This document shows, in pieces, positions 20,635 through 30,899 of a DNA stretch of 64,000 nt; the stretch's first letter is position 1; each line of letters opens with the position of its first letter. The position numbers were made by a program, and so were the translations under genes. This DNA comes from Gnetum montanum. Lineage: Eukaryota; Streptophyta; Gnetopsida; Gnetales; Gnetaceae. The stretch lies in contig MNCI01020108.1 of NCBI GenBank assembly GCA_015680685.1, positions 507,995 through 571,994 of the forward strand. The letters run 5' to 3'. The notes below the pieces were generated by a model. The model made no database searches and was not told the DNA's origin. It saw only the letters and a program-made list of their open reading frames with translations.

Positions 20635-20915
20635 ATGTCTCCTTCTTCGTACGAAAGCGCCTCATCGCTTAGGTCTGAAAAAGAAAATAGTCGACGACGT
20701 AATACACATGACGTTGATTTGCCAGTCCCTCAACAAGTTCGAGTGGTATATATTCATCCCGATGAGTATATACCAGACTTCACCTTTATCCTCCATCAAG
20801 ATAAACAACTGCATTGGTGAGACTTAGAAGGTAACATAGGATTACCTCCTGATCGTTTAGTCCCAATCCTCTTACTTCCATGTGTGCTATGTTGTGAGGT
20901 AGAACTATGGATGTA
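20635..20915 (+). pseudogene. gag N-terminal fragment, element B
   Basis: From the ATG at 20635 the frame encodes a Ser-rich start, then VYIHPDEYIPDFTFILHQD and, after a stop at 20818, DLEGNIGLPPDRL. This is the conserved N-terminal block of the family gag seen in A, F and G. It ends near 20915 in unrelated sequence. Confidence 0.8.
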
Positions 20916-21619
20916 AAAGGCATAAAATATGGAAAACCAATAAATTGGTCAAAGTGATAAAGGCTTTGAAAGTTTCATAATGTTTAAATAAGTTATAACT
21001 TTGTAACATGTAAGGTTCATAGCATATGGAGCTTCATCATGTGAAGCTTTAGCATGTGAGACTTTTAGAGCATGTGAGATTGCTCAAAATGTGGAAATCT
21101 TAGCGTGTGAGTTGTTAAGCATGTGGAAGTCTCAGTGTATGAGACTATATAGCCTCAAATACACTGCAATTGCAAAGTAATAATTTTCAAGTTTGTTCTA
21201 TTATATGAAAGGAGAAATGGCTACAAAAACTACAAAGTATAAATTGTGGAAATAGGGATGACTATGTGCACTACAACTACAAAGGTAGTGTAGGGGGCTA
21301 TGGTAGCACTGTGCATTGCATTGTGAAAATAATTAATTTTTATGCTTGGAAGTGTAGGAAATGAAGGCATCATTACACATAGTAACTAGAAAAATTTAAA
21401 GTAAAAATTATTGTGAATTTGTAGGTTGTAGGCCACACATTAGGTTCTGAGAAAATCCAACACAAATTTTTAGGTTGTAGGCTACTTGTTGGATTTTAGA
21501 AAAAACCCAACACAAATTTTTATTGTAGGCAATAGCCTCATAAGCTAAGGCCAACATTAACAAAAAAATTTTTGCAACAAGTTTTAGCGGAAAAGTTGAG
21601 TGGAGGCCCTCCTTCTAGC
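20916..21619. other. Non-coding stretch with GCATGTGAGA-type repeats
   Basis: No gene is visible. Imperfect inverted and direct repeats of agcatgtgagactt occur at 21030-21150, followed by actatatagcc near 21143, a TATA-like box. Two repeats of ggttgtaggc/aaatccaacacaaattttt occur at 21420-21530. This again looks like an LTR promoter region, perhaps belonging to R1, but its ends are not defined. Confidence 0.35.
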
Positions 21620-22400
21620 ACCTAAAAACTTCAGTGCTGGAGATTCAAAAATTTCAGTGCAAAATAGTTTTAACTCATGGATCCACAAGCCTCAAAAAAA
21701 GATTCAAAGGATCCTAGATGATCTTTTTGATTACCCAAGAACTTATAAATCTATTAGCAACTAGAAAATAAAGATGAACAAAATGTGTGCAAAGGTGGTT
21801 CAAGCACAAGATCTAAGAATGAGAGCAAAGAAATAAATGATATAATGTAGCAAAACCAAGAAAACTGCAACTTTGTATTAATGCACGATAAAAACAAAGG
21901 TTCAAAAAATACATCTTGTGGGTTGCAAAAACCCATGAACACAGAAATAACTTTGACGACTAATGTAGCTAGCAACGTGTATGCTACCACCAAATTTGCA
22001 CTTGTTCTTCTCTAATTAATCTACTCTTAGATTTTTCTTGCCATAGGTCTACTTTCCTCCAAATGGTCTGCACTGGGGAGCAATAGTTATGAACTTTTGA
22101 CTTCCTACACTACTCCAAAAGGCTCAAGTTCAGTTGATGAGAAAATGATCCAAAAGTCCTTGCAATGGAGCAAATTCTTGTTTAAATATGTTATGGTCTT
22201 GATTTTTTGCTAATTAATTCTACCATGATTGATGACAGGTTTCTAAAAAATTATGCAATTATTTTGTATTCTTTCTTATAGCATTTGAGCAGTTTTAGCT
22301 AATTTCCTGCCCTCATACATTTCTTTGACATGTTGCCTAGTATGTGGGCTTAAAGCCCAAATCCCACACATTGTTTTTGTAGGTTGCCTAGTGTGTGGAG
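21620..22400. repeat. Repeat R1, copy 2
   Basis: This aligns with 2966-3686 plus 11112-11205. Shared landmarks include the left edge before ttcagtgctggagat, tagaaaataaagat, gcaatgga(g/a)caaa and the right-hand aaatcccacac and gtaggttgcc. Copy 2 is uninterrupted and shows what copy 1 looked like before element A entered. Confidence 0.7.
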
Positions 22401-22780
22401 CTATAATGCTCAGTGTATGAGATGTAAATACCAAATTTTGCAACTTGCGAAGCATTTTCAAGTCCCACATGCTAGAATACATTGAATTTGTAGAATGTGG
22501 AGCATTTTTTAGCTTACACAAGTTGGGATACAAGGCATTCATAGCTTATGAAGTACTTTTTAGCCTTTACAAGCCAAGATGCATGAGATCTATAGTGTGT
22601 GGGCTACAAATTTTATTTTTACATTGAAAACTATCCTAAATTCCATCAATACAAGGCCATAATATAGGATTTTTAGGGAAAATAAGGCAATTATATTTGC
22701 CTTTATATTTTCACCAAATTACAAAAATTTTGGCTATGGACTGGAACATGAATTTTCTTTGGGATGTTTCAAAACTAAAT
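22401..22780. other. Unassigned stretch between R1 copy 2 and the chromovirus gag
   Basis: No protein is recognisable. The gag of chromovirus H becomes evident only after about 22780, so the exact junction between inserted DNA and H lies somewhere in this interval. Confidence 0.35.
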
Positions 22781-23560
22781 TATGGTGCTAAGCATAAGCT
22801 CTTTATGGCCCATAATTTTATGCTTCAAAATCATGTTGAATGGATGGGTAACAATGTTGGCAATGTATAAGTCTTAACGGCTGACCTCTTATAGTGAGTG
22901 TTACTACTAGAGACTCATGTGAAAAATCTTGAAGTGAGGAACTAGAAACTAAAATTTTAGATGGCTATGTAAGCAAAGGTAATGGCATTTGGTTCAGGGT
23001 GGTCAACCCAAAAGTTTCAAGCTAAAGAACTTAAAATGTATAAAGGAGATAGAGATGAAAATCTCTTGGATACCTTCATCTTTATGATGGAGTACTTCCT
23101 TGAGATGAATAGCTATCTTAAAGAGTTGAAAATCAACATCACCTTCCAATTCCTTAGTGGTGTGGCTCAAACATGGTGGTTAGACATTATCTATGAAATG
23201 GATTTTGGAATGACTAGGAAATCAATCAAAACTTGGAATGATCTTAAGAAACCTCTTATTGAAAACTTCCATTAACGAACTTTCATTGACAAAGCTTAGG
23301 TGAAGTTAAAAGAGCTTTAATAAATAGGGAAGCTAAAGGATTACCTCCATCAGTACCAAGAAGTAATCTTACAAATCCTCATGCTAAATGATGGGTTGAA
23401 GTTCCACCTCTTCCTCAATGACCTAAAATAATGGGTTTAGTGGGAGATCAAGACTTGTAAGATCACTAATTATAGAGAAGCACAAGAACTAGAAAATAGT
23501 TTGATAGTTGATGCGAGGCCCTAAAATCTGGAAAAGAATGAAGTTAATCCACCTTAACAT
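22780..23560 (+). pseudogene. gag of chromovirus H, main part
   Basis: A coiled-coil-like stretch (LLLETHVKNLEV) precedes an open block of 97 codons (22982-23275) with FQAKELKMYKGDRDENLLDT, then FQFLSGVAQTWWLDI, the gag core of Ty3 chromoviruses (Y/F-x-G-x-R-D ... L-x-x-W-x-x). After a stop at 23274 the reading continues with KLKDYLHQYQEV in another frame. It belongs with the gag start at 2640-2965. Confidence 0.75.
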
Positions 23561-23989
23561 GATAAGAGGGCTAGTGCCGAATCCAACTAAAAAAGTGTAG
23601 AAATTTGGGAGGAAACGTTTGGGAAACATACCTTGCTATTACCCCGAGTTCCCTAGCATCTCACCAAGGTAATGAAAAGTAGCAAGATCCCAAAGACTAT
23701 GATCGATTTGGAGATAAATGCCCATGTTTTGGGAAACTTTCCACTAATCCTCCCAAGCATCCAAACATTTAGTGTTTCATCTGATCTAGAAACCATGTTG
23801 CCTGAGATTATCCTCAAAACCTCAACTAATAACCAACTAGAAGGGATCCAAATGGTAATCATTGGTTGAATGCTCTCGATTCTCAACTATAAGCCTGATT
23901 ATAGGTGATCGAGATTAATGACAATGATCAAGAAATGGGTTCTACCCTAGAGTTTGATAACTATCCAACAAAATATTCAAGGAGAGGAT

Positions 23990-24395
23990 CTAGATGAAAA
24001 ACCTAGCTTGCATTTGGTTGAAATGGTTCATGTTTAATTTTCAACTAAAATGGTGGATGCATTGGTTAACATAGGTGCTACTCATAATTTTCTCCTAATT
24101 AGGATGGCTTGCACTCTCAACTTATGAGTGCATTTGGCTTCAACATCCTTCAAGCTAGTTAATTTCCATCCAATCAAATGCATCAAGGTTGTGAAGGAAG
24201 GTATGATAAAAGTTGGTCAATATAGCATAAAATTGGGCTTCTCTATCCCTAACATTGATTGTTACCAAGTTATTCTTGAACAAGAATTCTTCAAGAAGGA
24301 AAAATTAGTGATTGTTCCATACTTAGATGCCCTCTACATCATGCATGGGAATTCATATTTCTTGGTGAAAATCTATACTCTTGAAAAAAACTAAT
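23990..24395 (+). pseudogene. Aspartic protease of chromovirus H
   Basis: The reading VDALVNIGATHNFLL matches the chromovirus protease active site (D-S-G-A-T-H-N-F-I), with the catalytic Asp replaced by Asn and Ser by Ile. The open block 24128-24394 continues the domain (IDCYQVILEQEFF in place of D-x-I-L-G-M-D-W-L). It would not be active. Confidence 0.7.
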
Positions 24396-24639
24396 ACTAA
24401 TTGGAAAATTATATTTTTTTGCTTATGATGATGAAGTAGGTTGTTAAGAACCTAAGCTAAAAAATCTTTCTTGCGATGCTTAGGAAGATAAAACATGAGA
24501 CTCTTGTGGAGGTGAATGCATGAGCAGAAAAGATGTTGGAAATGTATAAGGATTTAATGCTAGTAGAATTACTAAGAGATTTACCAAAATGGTAATCATA
24601 AAATTGAATTGTTACTAGGAATAACCCCTCCTAAGTAGT

Positions 24640-25400
24640 AGCCTTATACGATGACAACACTTGAATTAGTTGAGTTGCGGAAGCAGTTAAAGAGCTTAAA
24701 GATGAAGGGCTACATTTGACCCTTAAAATCTCCCTATGGTGCCCCACTGTTATTTGCTAAAAGGAAGGATGATTTATTAAGGATGTGCTGAGATTTTAAG
24801 TTACTCAATAAATACATAATCAAGAATAGGTATCTAGTACCATTAGTCTCAAACATGTTCGACCAACTAGTAAGGACTTGAGCTTTCTATTAACTTAATC
24901 TTTATCAAGCCTACTACCAAGTACAAATCACAGCAAGGGATGAACAAAAAATACAATGTGTCACATGTTATAGATCATATGAGTGGACAATCATGCCCTT
25001 TTTTTTGTGGAATGCTCTTGCCATATTTTGCACTCTCATGAATAAAGAGTTTCATTCATTTTTGGATAAGTTCGTGGTATACCTTGATGATATTTTGGTA
25101 TACTCTCATTCATTGAATGAACATCTTCAAATCTAGACATGATATTCTCAAACTTGAAGAAGCACAATCTATATGTCAAGTGGGAAAAATGTAAGTTTGT
25201 AAAGCCAAAGTTGAAGTTCATCAACTACATCATTGGGGGAGGCAAGGTAAAACCAAATCCAAAGAAAGTATAGGCCATTTTCAATTCACTTATTTCAAAA
25301 TACATCCAATAGTTGTACCAATTTTTGGTCTTGATAAGTTATTATAGGAACTTTATTCATGGATTCTCTAGTGTGACAATAGCATTAAAAAATTTGCAAA
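24640..25400 (+). pseudogene. Reverse transcriptase of chromovirus H
   Basis: Landmarks in order: SPYGAPLLFAKRKDD (24730), the QAYYQVQI block (24910), and VVYLDDILVYS with an intact YLDD catalytic motif at 25080-25091. A block like the one after RT in other elements (SYYRNFIHGF) follows near 25340. Several stops and frame changes interrupt it. Confidence 0.8.
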
Positions 25401-25429
25401 AGAAATTTGCTCCTTGAGACTAGAATTTC

Positions 25430-25870
25430 TAGTGTTATGAAGAATTTGACAAGATTAGGATAAGAAACACAATTGGTGTTCACCCTTCCTAATTTTTTAA
25501 GGTCATTTAAAGCTCATACAAATGCCTTGGATGAGGTGATTAATGGGGTGTTATTATAAGATAATCATCTTGCCGCATTTGAGTCAAAGAAGTTAAATCA
25601 AATAGAATAGCTATGGCCTTTGCATGAAAAGAGACATTCACAATTATCCATTACCTTTGCACATAATGCCACTATCTCCTTGATGGTCCCATGGGAGTCA
25701 AAATTAATAATATTACCATGATCTATCTCCTCAATTAATCAAAGTTGAAGTTGAAACAAGCTCAATGGCTGGGCCTAATACAAGAGTTTGACATCAGTTT
25801 GTCTATTAACAAGGTAGAGAGAATGTGGTTGCAAATTAATTGAGTATATGTCCATATATGAATTTGATGA
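25430..25870 (+). pseudogene. RNase H region of chromovirus H
   Basis: The reading is weak but ordered. After the RT there are pieces resembling the RNase H motifs of Ty3 elements (for instance HEKRHSQLSITF near 25630), then a segment leading to integrase. It is placed mainly by its position between RT and integrase. Confidence 0.5.
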
Positions 25871-26039
25871 AAGTTGTGGAACAATATAATAGCTCTTGAG
25901 TGATGACTGACCATGAACTTAAGAAAAAGATCTAAGATGGATTACAACATGATCAACGTTCCCAAGAGTTATTAAAGTTGGTCTGATATGGAAGTGACTT
26001 TAATGTTAGTGAAGTTAATGACCTACTCTTGTATAAGCA

Positions 26040-26760
26040 GACATGGATGTATGTTCCAGATTAGGATGCTTTGTACTCCTATGTCATTGATGAATGCCAT
26101 AGTACTATCTTGGCTAGTCCTCTAGGTCACAAATGCATGGTGGCATTAGTGGAATGATAATTTCATCAAATTTGGGGATCAACATGGAAAACTTTATTTT
26201 GAGCTATTTGGTGTGTTAATAAGACAAGATTATGAATGAGAAACTAAGGGACCTAGTTTACCCCTTGAATATTCCACAACTATCATGGGTGATAGTCTCC
26301 ATGAATTTCATCATAGGACTACTTATGGTATAGGGATATTCTAGCATCCTTGTAGTTATGAATAAGTTCTCCAAGTATGTCATCTTCATCCTGTGCTCTA
26401 CTTTCATGTCTGAGGATGCAACATTCTTTCTTTTTTGAAAATGTCATACATTACTTTGGATTGACATCTAGCATTATCTCTGATTGTGATTCCAACTTTA
26501 CAAGTGAATTATGGCAGCAATTATTGTTAATGTTAGGGACGAAGTTGCGAATGTCCTTAGGATACCATCCATAAATCAGATAGTCAAATAGAATGAGTCA
26601 ATAGAGTTCTTGAGGAATATTTGTTATACTTCATTTGATTTGATCAGATGAACTGGTTGTTCTTGCTACTAAATTCAGTTATAACATTAAAAAATATTTA
26701 GTCATTGAGTTCTCTCTTATGGAGTTGGCATTAGGGAGGAAACCATGAATTTCTTAGTAA
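26040..26760 (+). pseudogene. Integrase of chromovirus H
   Basis: The zinc-domain remnant is at about 26040-26200. The core reads WVIVSMNFIIGL (first catalytic Asp changed to Asn), then FGLTSSIISDCDSNFTSELW (second Asp kept) in the open block 26377-26574. Then comes a frame change and QIE-x-VNRVLE with the catalytic Glu. Stops and the D-to-N change make it inactive. Confidence 0.75.
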
Positions 26761-27214
26761 GTGAAAACCTTCCATTGGGGTTTTAATCCTTCAGAAAATG
26801 AAATTCATTAATTCATAGGTAGATCACATTTAAATTACTCAATTATATTTCGAAAAGTCTATGTAGCACATGAAAAGGCCAACAAATAATAGAAGGAGAT
26901 CATTGGAGTTTATGGTAGAAGAGTGGGCATTGTTGAAAATGGATTATGTTAGGCAAATGAGGCCAAAGAAGGATGCTATTTAGAATTTTCTTAGATGTTA
27001 TGATGGACCTTTAATGTTCTTACTCCGGTCAATCTAGTTACCTATAAATTTCAACTACTGGCGAAGTATCATCCAATATTACATATCTCTATGGTTAAAA
27101 AGTTTATGCTTGAGAAGACTAACTGCTCCATACTTAGGTCTAGGGCATCTTCAAACATCAAAGTTGTAAAAGGGTGATGACTTCATTTCATCATTAAAAT
27201 GCACACCTTGGAAT

Positions 27215-27300
27215 TCACTCCACATTAGAAAGTTGAGTTCCTTGTACACTAGCAATGCATGTCCTTAAATGAAGATATATGGAAGAATGAAAAACTCTAA
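27215..27300 (+). pseudogene. Chromodomain at the end of pol, chromovirus H
   Basis: The reading KVEFLVH-x-QCMSLNEDIWKNEKL matches the chromodomain core E-x-L-V-K-W-x-x-x-x-x-x-x-x-T-W-E. Chromoviruses carry such a domain fused to integrase, where it is thought to guide insertion to marked chromatin. One TAG replaces a conserved Trp codon. This domain separates H from the Athila/Tat elements in the window. Confidence 0.7.
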
Positions 27301-27908
27301 AGAACAAGTAGACCTTTATTGCAAATTTTTGCTTTCAAAATCACATTCACTTGTCTTTGTGGATGTATATGGATGGCTAGCTAGAGGTAGCCACTAGTTA
27401 ATAGGAGTCATAGTGTAGCCTAAAAAAAGTGTGATAGGCTCAAAGGTGCAAAGTATATTTGAGACATACCACTTCTAAGAGGTGGAGAATTGGTATGTCT
27501 TCCCTTTTATCTATGGAGTTGGATGATGCCATAGTGAGGCTAGATCCCAAGATCCTTGTACATGCTAGTGAAAGGCTATTACTAGGCATGGGGAGTAATT
27601 CCCCCAAGGTACATATATTTTCACAACCAAAGATAGAAAATTAGCTTACATGTTAAGTGAGTACATTTCACTCTATGTAGAAAGGTTAGTATAGTTTTCA
27701 TAGAAAAGGGAAAACTTCTTCTTCCTAAACCTAGGTTGTGTGAACATCTCTAGGTCTCTGTTGGATGATAGGATGAGTTCAACACTTGTATTTTATCATT
27801 GGAAAACCCTAACTATTGGATCTTCTTGTCTACAATTCTTAGATGGAATTCTAGATGTTTGAAGATCCTCAATATCCATTGTATGCTCCAAGGATGTCTC
27901 TTCTTTCA

Positions 27909-27920
27909 AGTGGGAAAGAA
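27909..27920 (+). promoter_or_regulatory. Polypurine tract of chromovirus H
   Basis: The purine run agtgggaaagaa lies directly before the 3' LTR start at 27921, as expected for plus-strand priming. It supports the LTR boundary found by comparison with 2092. Confidence 0.75.
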
Positions 27921-28435
27921 TGTAGGAAAACATGTCTTGTTGATGGATCAAAGGTTGTTTCCCTTTGGAATGGCGACTAGAGAAGTGGGAAGATCCTTTG
28001 GGGTTTGATGCTACGTTAACCACCATTTAGAACTACATGGACCCTAATTCCATGTGAATCATGTCTCAAGGATATGTAGGCTTGTGAAGGATCTTTGGCG
28101 TTGGTGCTTAAGCCACCATCCTCTCTTTGAAGTTGGGCTTAGGACTAGATGCATTAGTATAGGAATGTATTGTAGTCCTTCTAGGGGATTTTGTGTGTTA
28201 TGTACCTATTTTATGTTTGTGTGTGTGTACATATGCTTGGATGGTTTTATTGTGTAATTAATACTTATGACCTTACTAACTCATCTAACCATTGGCTAAC
28301 AGGTTGTGTACTATGCTGTGACATAGGATACTAAGCATTAAGGTGTAGTTCACCTTATGTTCACCCTCTCATATTACTATTGTTGGGACTTTTGGACGAT
28401 GTCAAATTGTGTTTTCCAAAGGTAGCACAGCTAAA
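27921..28435 (+). repeat. 3' LTR of chromovirus H
   Basis: This 515-bp LTR is homologous to 2092-2583 and is followed by atggg (28436-28440), the same 5 bp that precede the left LTR. Confidence 0.8.
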
Positions 28436-29922
28436 ATGGGCTATAGAGATGAAATTTCTCACCATAATTATTGTGGGAAAATGTATGTTGGTTTTGATAT
28501 TTTTTTCAACATGAAAATCAATTTTGGGATTTCATTAATTTAAAAAAGAAAAGATTCTCTCAAAAAAATAATAGATATATATAATAAATATATATGCTAG
28601 TGATACATGCTATTTATGATGATAAAAATATATGTTCAAGGACAATGGTATATGTGAACCATAGTTTTATCTTAATGGGTTAGCTTACCAAAATTACAAT
28701 GAATCATTAAAAATAACTCAATAAAAGAAGAAAATGTGTCAATGGTAATAATCTATGTGTGATAATAAGATAATAATAAACTAATAAAGGTTTAAAAATT
28801 GTTTAATTTAACTACATACTCTTTAGCTAATTATCATTTCACATGCTTGTTTATAATTCTTTAAGAGATAATGAAATTTTATTAAAACTCACTAAATTTT
28901 ATTATATCTATAAATCTTCAAGATGTATTAGATAGAAGAAGAATAATTAAAAGAGCAAAAAATGCCAAAATAGCTCTAGAGATTTCTATCATGAAAAAAT
29001 GTCTAAATAAGCATGTTGATGTTTTGAGTAAGTAGGTATTAGGTACTAGATGGGTCATTGGAACTTAGGGTTCTACATCAAGTATCTGGTATGCTATAGT
29101 TACTATAGGTTGGAATACTTGAATATGCAAATATATTCTAGTTTTGGTTGAGAGGCCAATTACCAACCTCATTTAAAAGAGTCCCCTCAATTACAGTAAA
29201 ATAAATTTATCATTGTAATAATGAGGAAGATCTTTCCTAGTCATAGTGTTTTTCTCTTATTGTAATAGCTAAAGAGAAGATATATGGTCATAAAGCTGAA
29301 CTAAGACATGAGATTTTTCATGAGAATTATTATTTTGGCCAAGAGTTTTGGTGAAAAGCTAACTACTTTCTTACCTTAACTTGCTATAGAAATAAATTTG
29401 GGTGAAGAGGTGAATTTTTTCATGAGAACTATCATTAAATAACATATACTAGTTTTTATTTTTGTTTTTAATGTGAAAATCAATTCTTAGTGAATTCATT
29501 TAAGATTTGATAAATTTGGAAAATATAAAAGGTTCTCTCGACCAAAAAATAGATATATATAATACATATATAGCTAAACTAGTTGATGCTTAGATAAATT
29601 ATATTATATTTGTTTGCTATAGAGTGGTAGTCTAGAATTGTAGCCTAGAATTGAACCCTCTAGGTAGCTATGTTAGGATTTGAGCCCTAGATAATGCATA
29701 GCTTTTAGCTTCTAGTAACCAAAAAGTAATTAGAGATTCAACCTTGGAAATAGGCTATTTTTAGAAATAAAGTATAAATTTTAATTTTAGTTTCAAGATT
29801 TATGTATTTTATGTGCTTTTGTCACCCATTAGCATTATCCATTGACCAAAGACTAGCATTCCCTTATAAGTATAAATAATTCAGAACCCTTCCATTAGAA
29901 AATATCTAATTGTATTTTTGAT
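28436..29922. other. Host sequence right of chromovirus H, with repeat R2
   Basis: This continues the repeat type that ends at 2086. The core with gagatgaa and tttctca appears at 28445, and looser copies at 29310-29430. AT-rich simple sequence occurs near 28570-28600 and 29550-29575. No gene is recognised. It ends where the LTR of element D begins. Confidence 0.5.
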
Positions 29923-30809
29923 TGATGAGTGGTAGGTGTACCCAATGCTCAAAAATATAATCCATAAACATTATGAGTGATTGTGTCATAATTCATGGAT
30001 AATTAATGATACAAATGTTTAGAGAGTTATTAATTAAATTTTTTATCATTGTTTTCCCACTTGAACTATGTGTGGCTCAAATGCATATGGTTTAGTCCAC
30101 AGTGAGGTGCATGATTATGATGTTGTATGGTATTGTAAAAGCTAAAGTAATATATAGAAAGTAACTATATAATATAATGAACAATGAAAATAAATCTTAA
30201 TCTAGCCTAAGGGTAATGAGGAATCACTCTTGTTACATGTCCTACACTAGTGTAGTCACTACTAGGATTACCAAGTAATATGCTACCAGTCATAACATGA
30301 AATATCACTATTGGGTTACTAAGGAATTACACATTATGATCGAAATTAGGTATACTCATTCTGCTAATTTACTTATTATATGTGAAAAGTAAATTGTTAA
30401 GCTAAGTGCATTAAAATATAAAGAGCATTGAAAAGTAGACACTAGGAAAGAAAATTTTTTTCTATGTCAAAATTCTAGAATGGATAAGAATAATCTCAAT
30501 ATTATTTTTGCCATGGAATGTATCCAAGTATAAGCCACTTGAATAAGATTCTAAACAATCACTTCAAATCTACATTGTAGGAACTTACTGGCTACTATTG
30601 AATTTAGGAAATAAAAATAACAAAGTTTAACTATAATTATGATAAAAATATGCATTTAATGTTATAGGTGGATAGTATTTATAGCTAATACTAACCTTGG
30701 ATACATTACATTGGTGACATCACATTTATATCTATAATAGTGTAACTATCATATTGCAAATGTGATATCGTATTTGCAATGTCATACATGAAAAATTTAC
30801 TAGTCATCA
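29923..30809 (-). repeat. 3' LTR of element D
   Basis: It starts TGATGAGTGGTAGG and ends GTCATCA, 887 bp. The first 95 bp match the 5' LTR fragment at 42326. It has a minus-strand TATA box (complement of 30676-30683) and a palindrome cluster that includes TGCAAAT and ATTTGCA arms (30755-30761, 30772-30778) around GTGATATCGT. Confidence 0.8.
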
Positions 30810-30830
30810 TAGCCTCACGATTGACTAAAA
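30810..30830 (-). promoter_or_regulatory. Decayed polypurine tract of element D
   Basis: Minus strand: TTTTAGTCAATCGTGAGGCTA next to the LTR. It matches the position and sequence of the tracts in A and E, with substitutions. The adjacent ACTCAAGGATGAG also matches the A counterpart (ACTCGAGGACGAG). Confidence 0.6.
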
Positions 30831-30899
30831 TCTCATCCTTGAGTTAAACAAAATTAGAAAAAATTTTCTTATAAATCTATGGGAGTTATTCTAACTCAC

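Larger units (their letters stand above)
19559..20915 (+). mobile_element. Element B: 5' part of an Athila/Tat-like retrotransposon
   Basis: A full LTR (19559-20498) is followed by a tRNA-Asp primer site and the beginning of gag (ATG at 20635). Homology to gag of A and G ends near 20915 in unrelated sequence, and no matching 3' LTR is in the window. B starts exactly inside the C protease with TGATGAG, so its left junction is a true LTR end. Confidence 0.75.
2092..28435 (+). mobile_element. Chromovirus H (Ty3/gypsy LTR retrotransposon) split by nested insertions
   Basis: The two LTRs (2092-2583 and 27921-28435) are homologous along their length, begin TGTAGGAAAACATG, and have the same 5-mer, atggg, on their outer flanks (2087-2091 and 28436-28440). 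This is the signature of one insertion event. A primer-binding site follows the left LTR and a purine tract precedes the right LTR. The start of gag is at 2640-2965; the rest of gag, protease, RT, RNase H, integrase and a chromodomain lie at about 22.8-27.3 kb. About 20 kb of later insertions separates the gag parts. The element is dead: stops and frameshifts are frequent. It could instead be two copies of one family, but the matching duplications argue for a single element. Confidence 0.75.
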
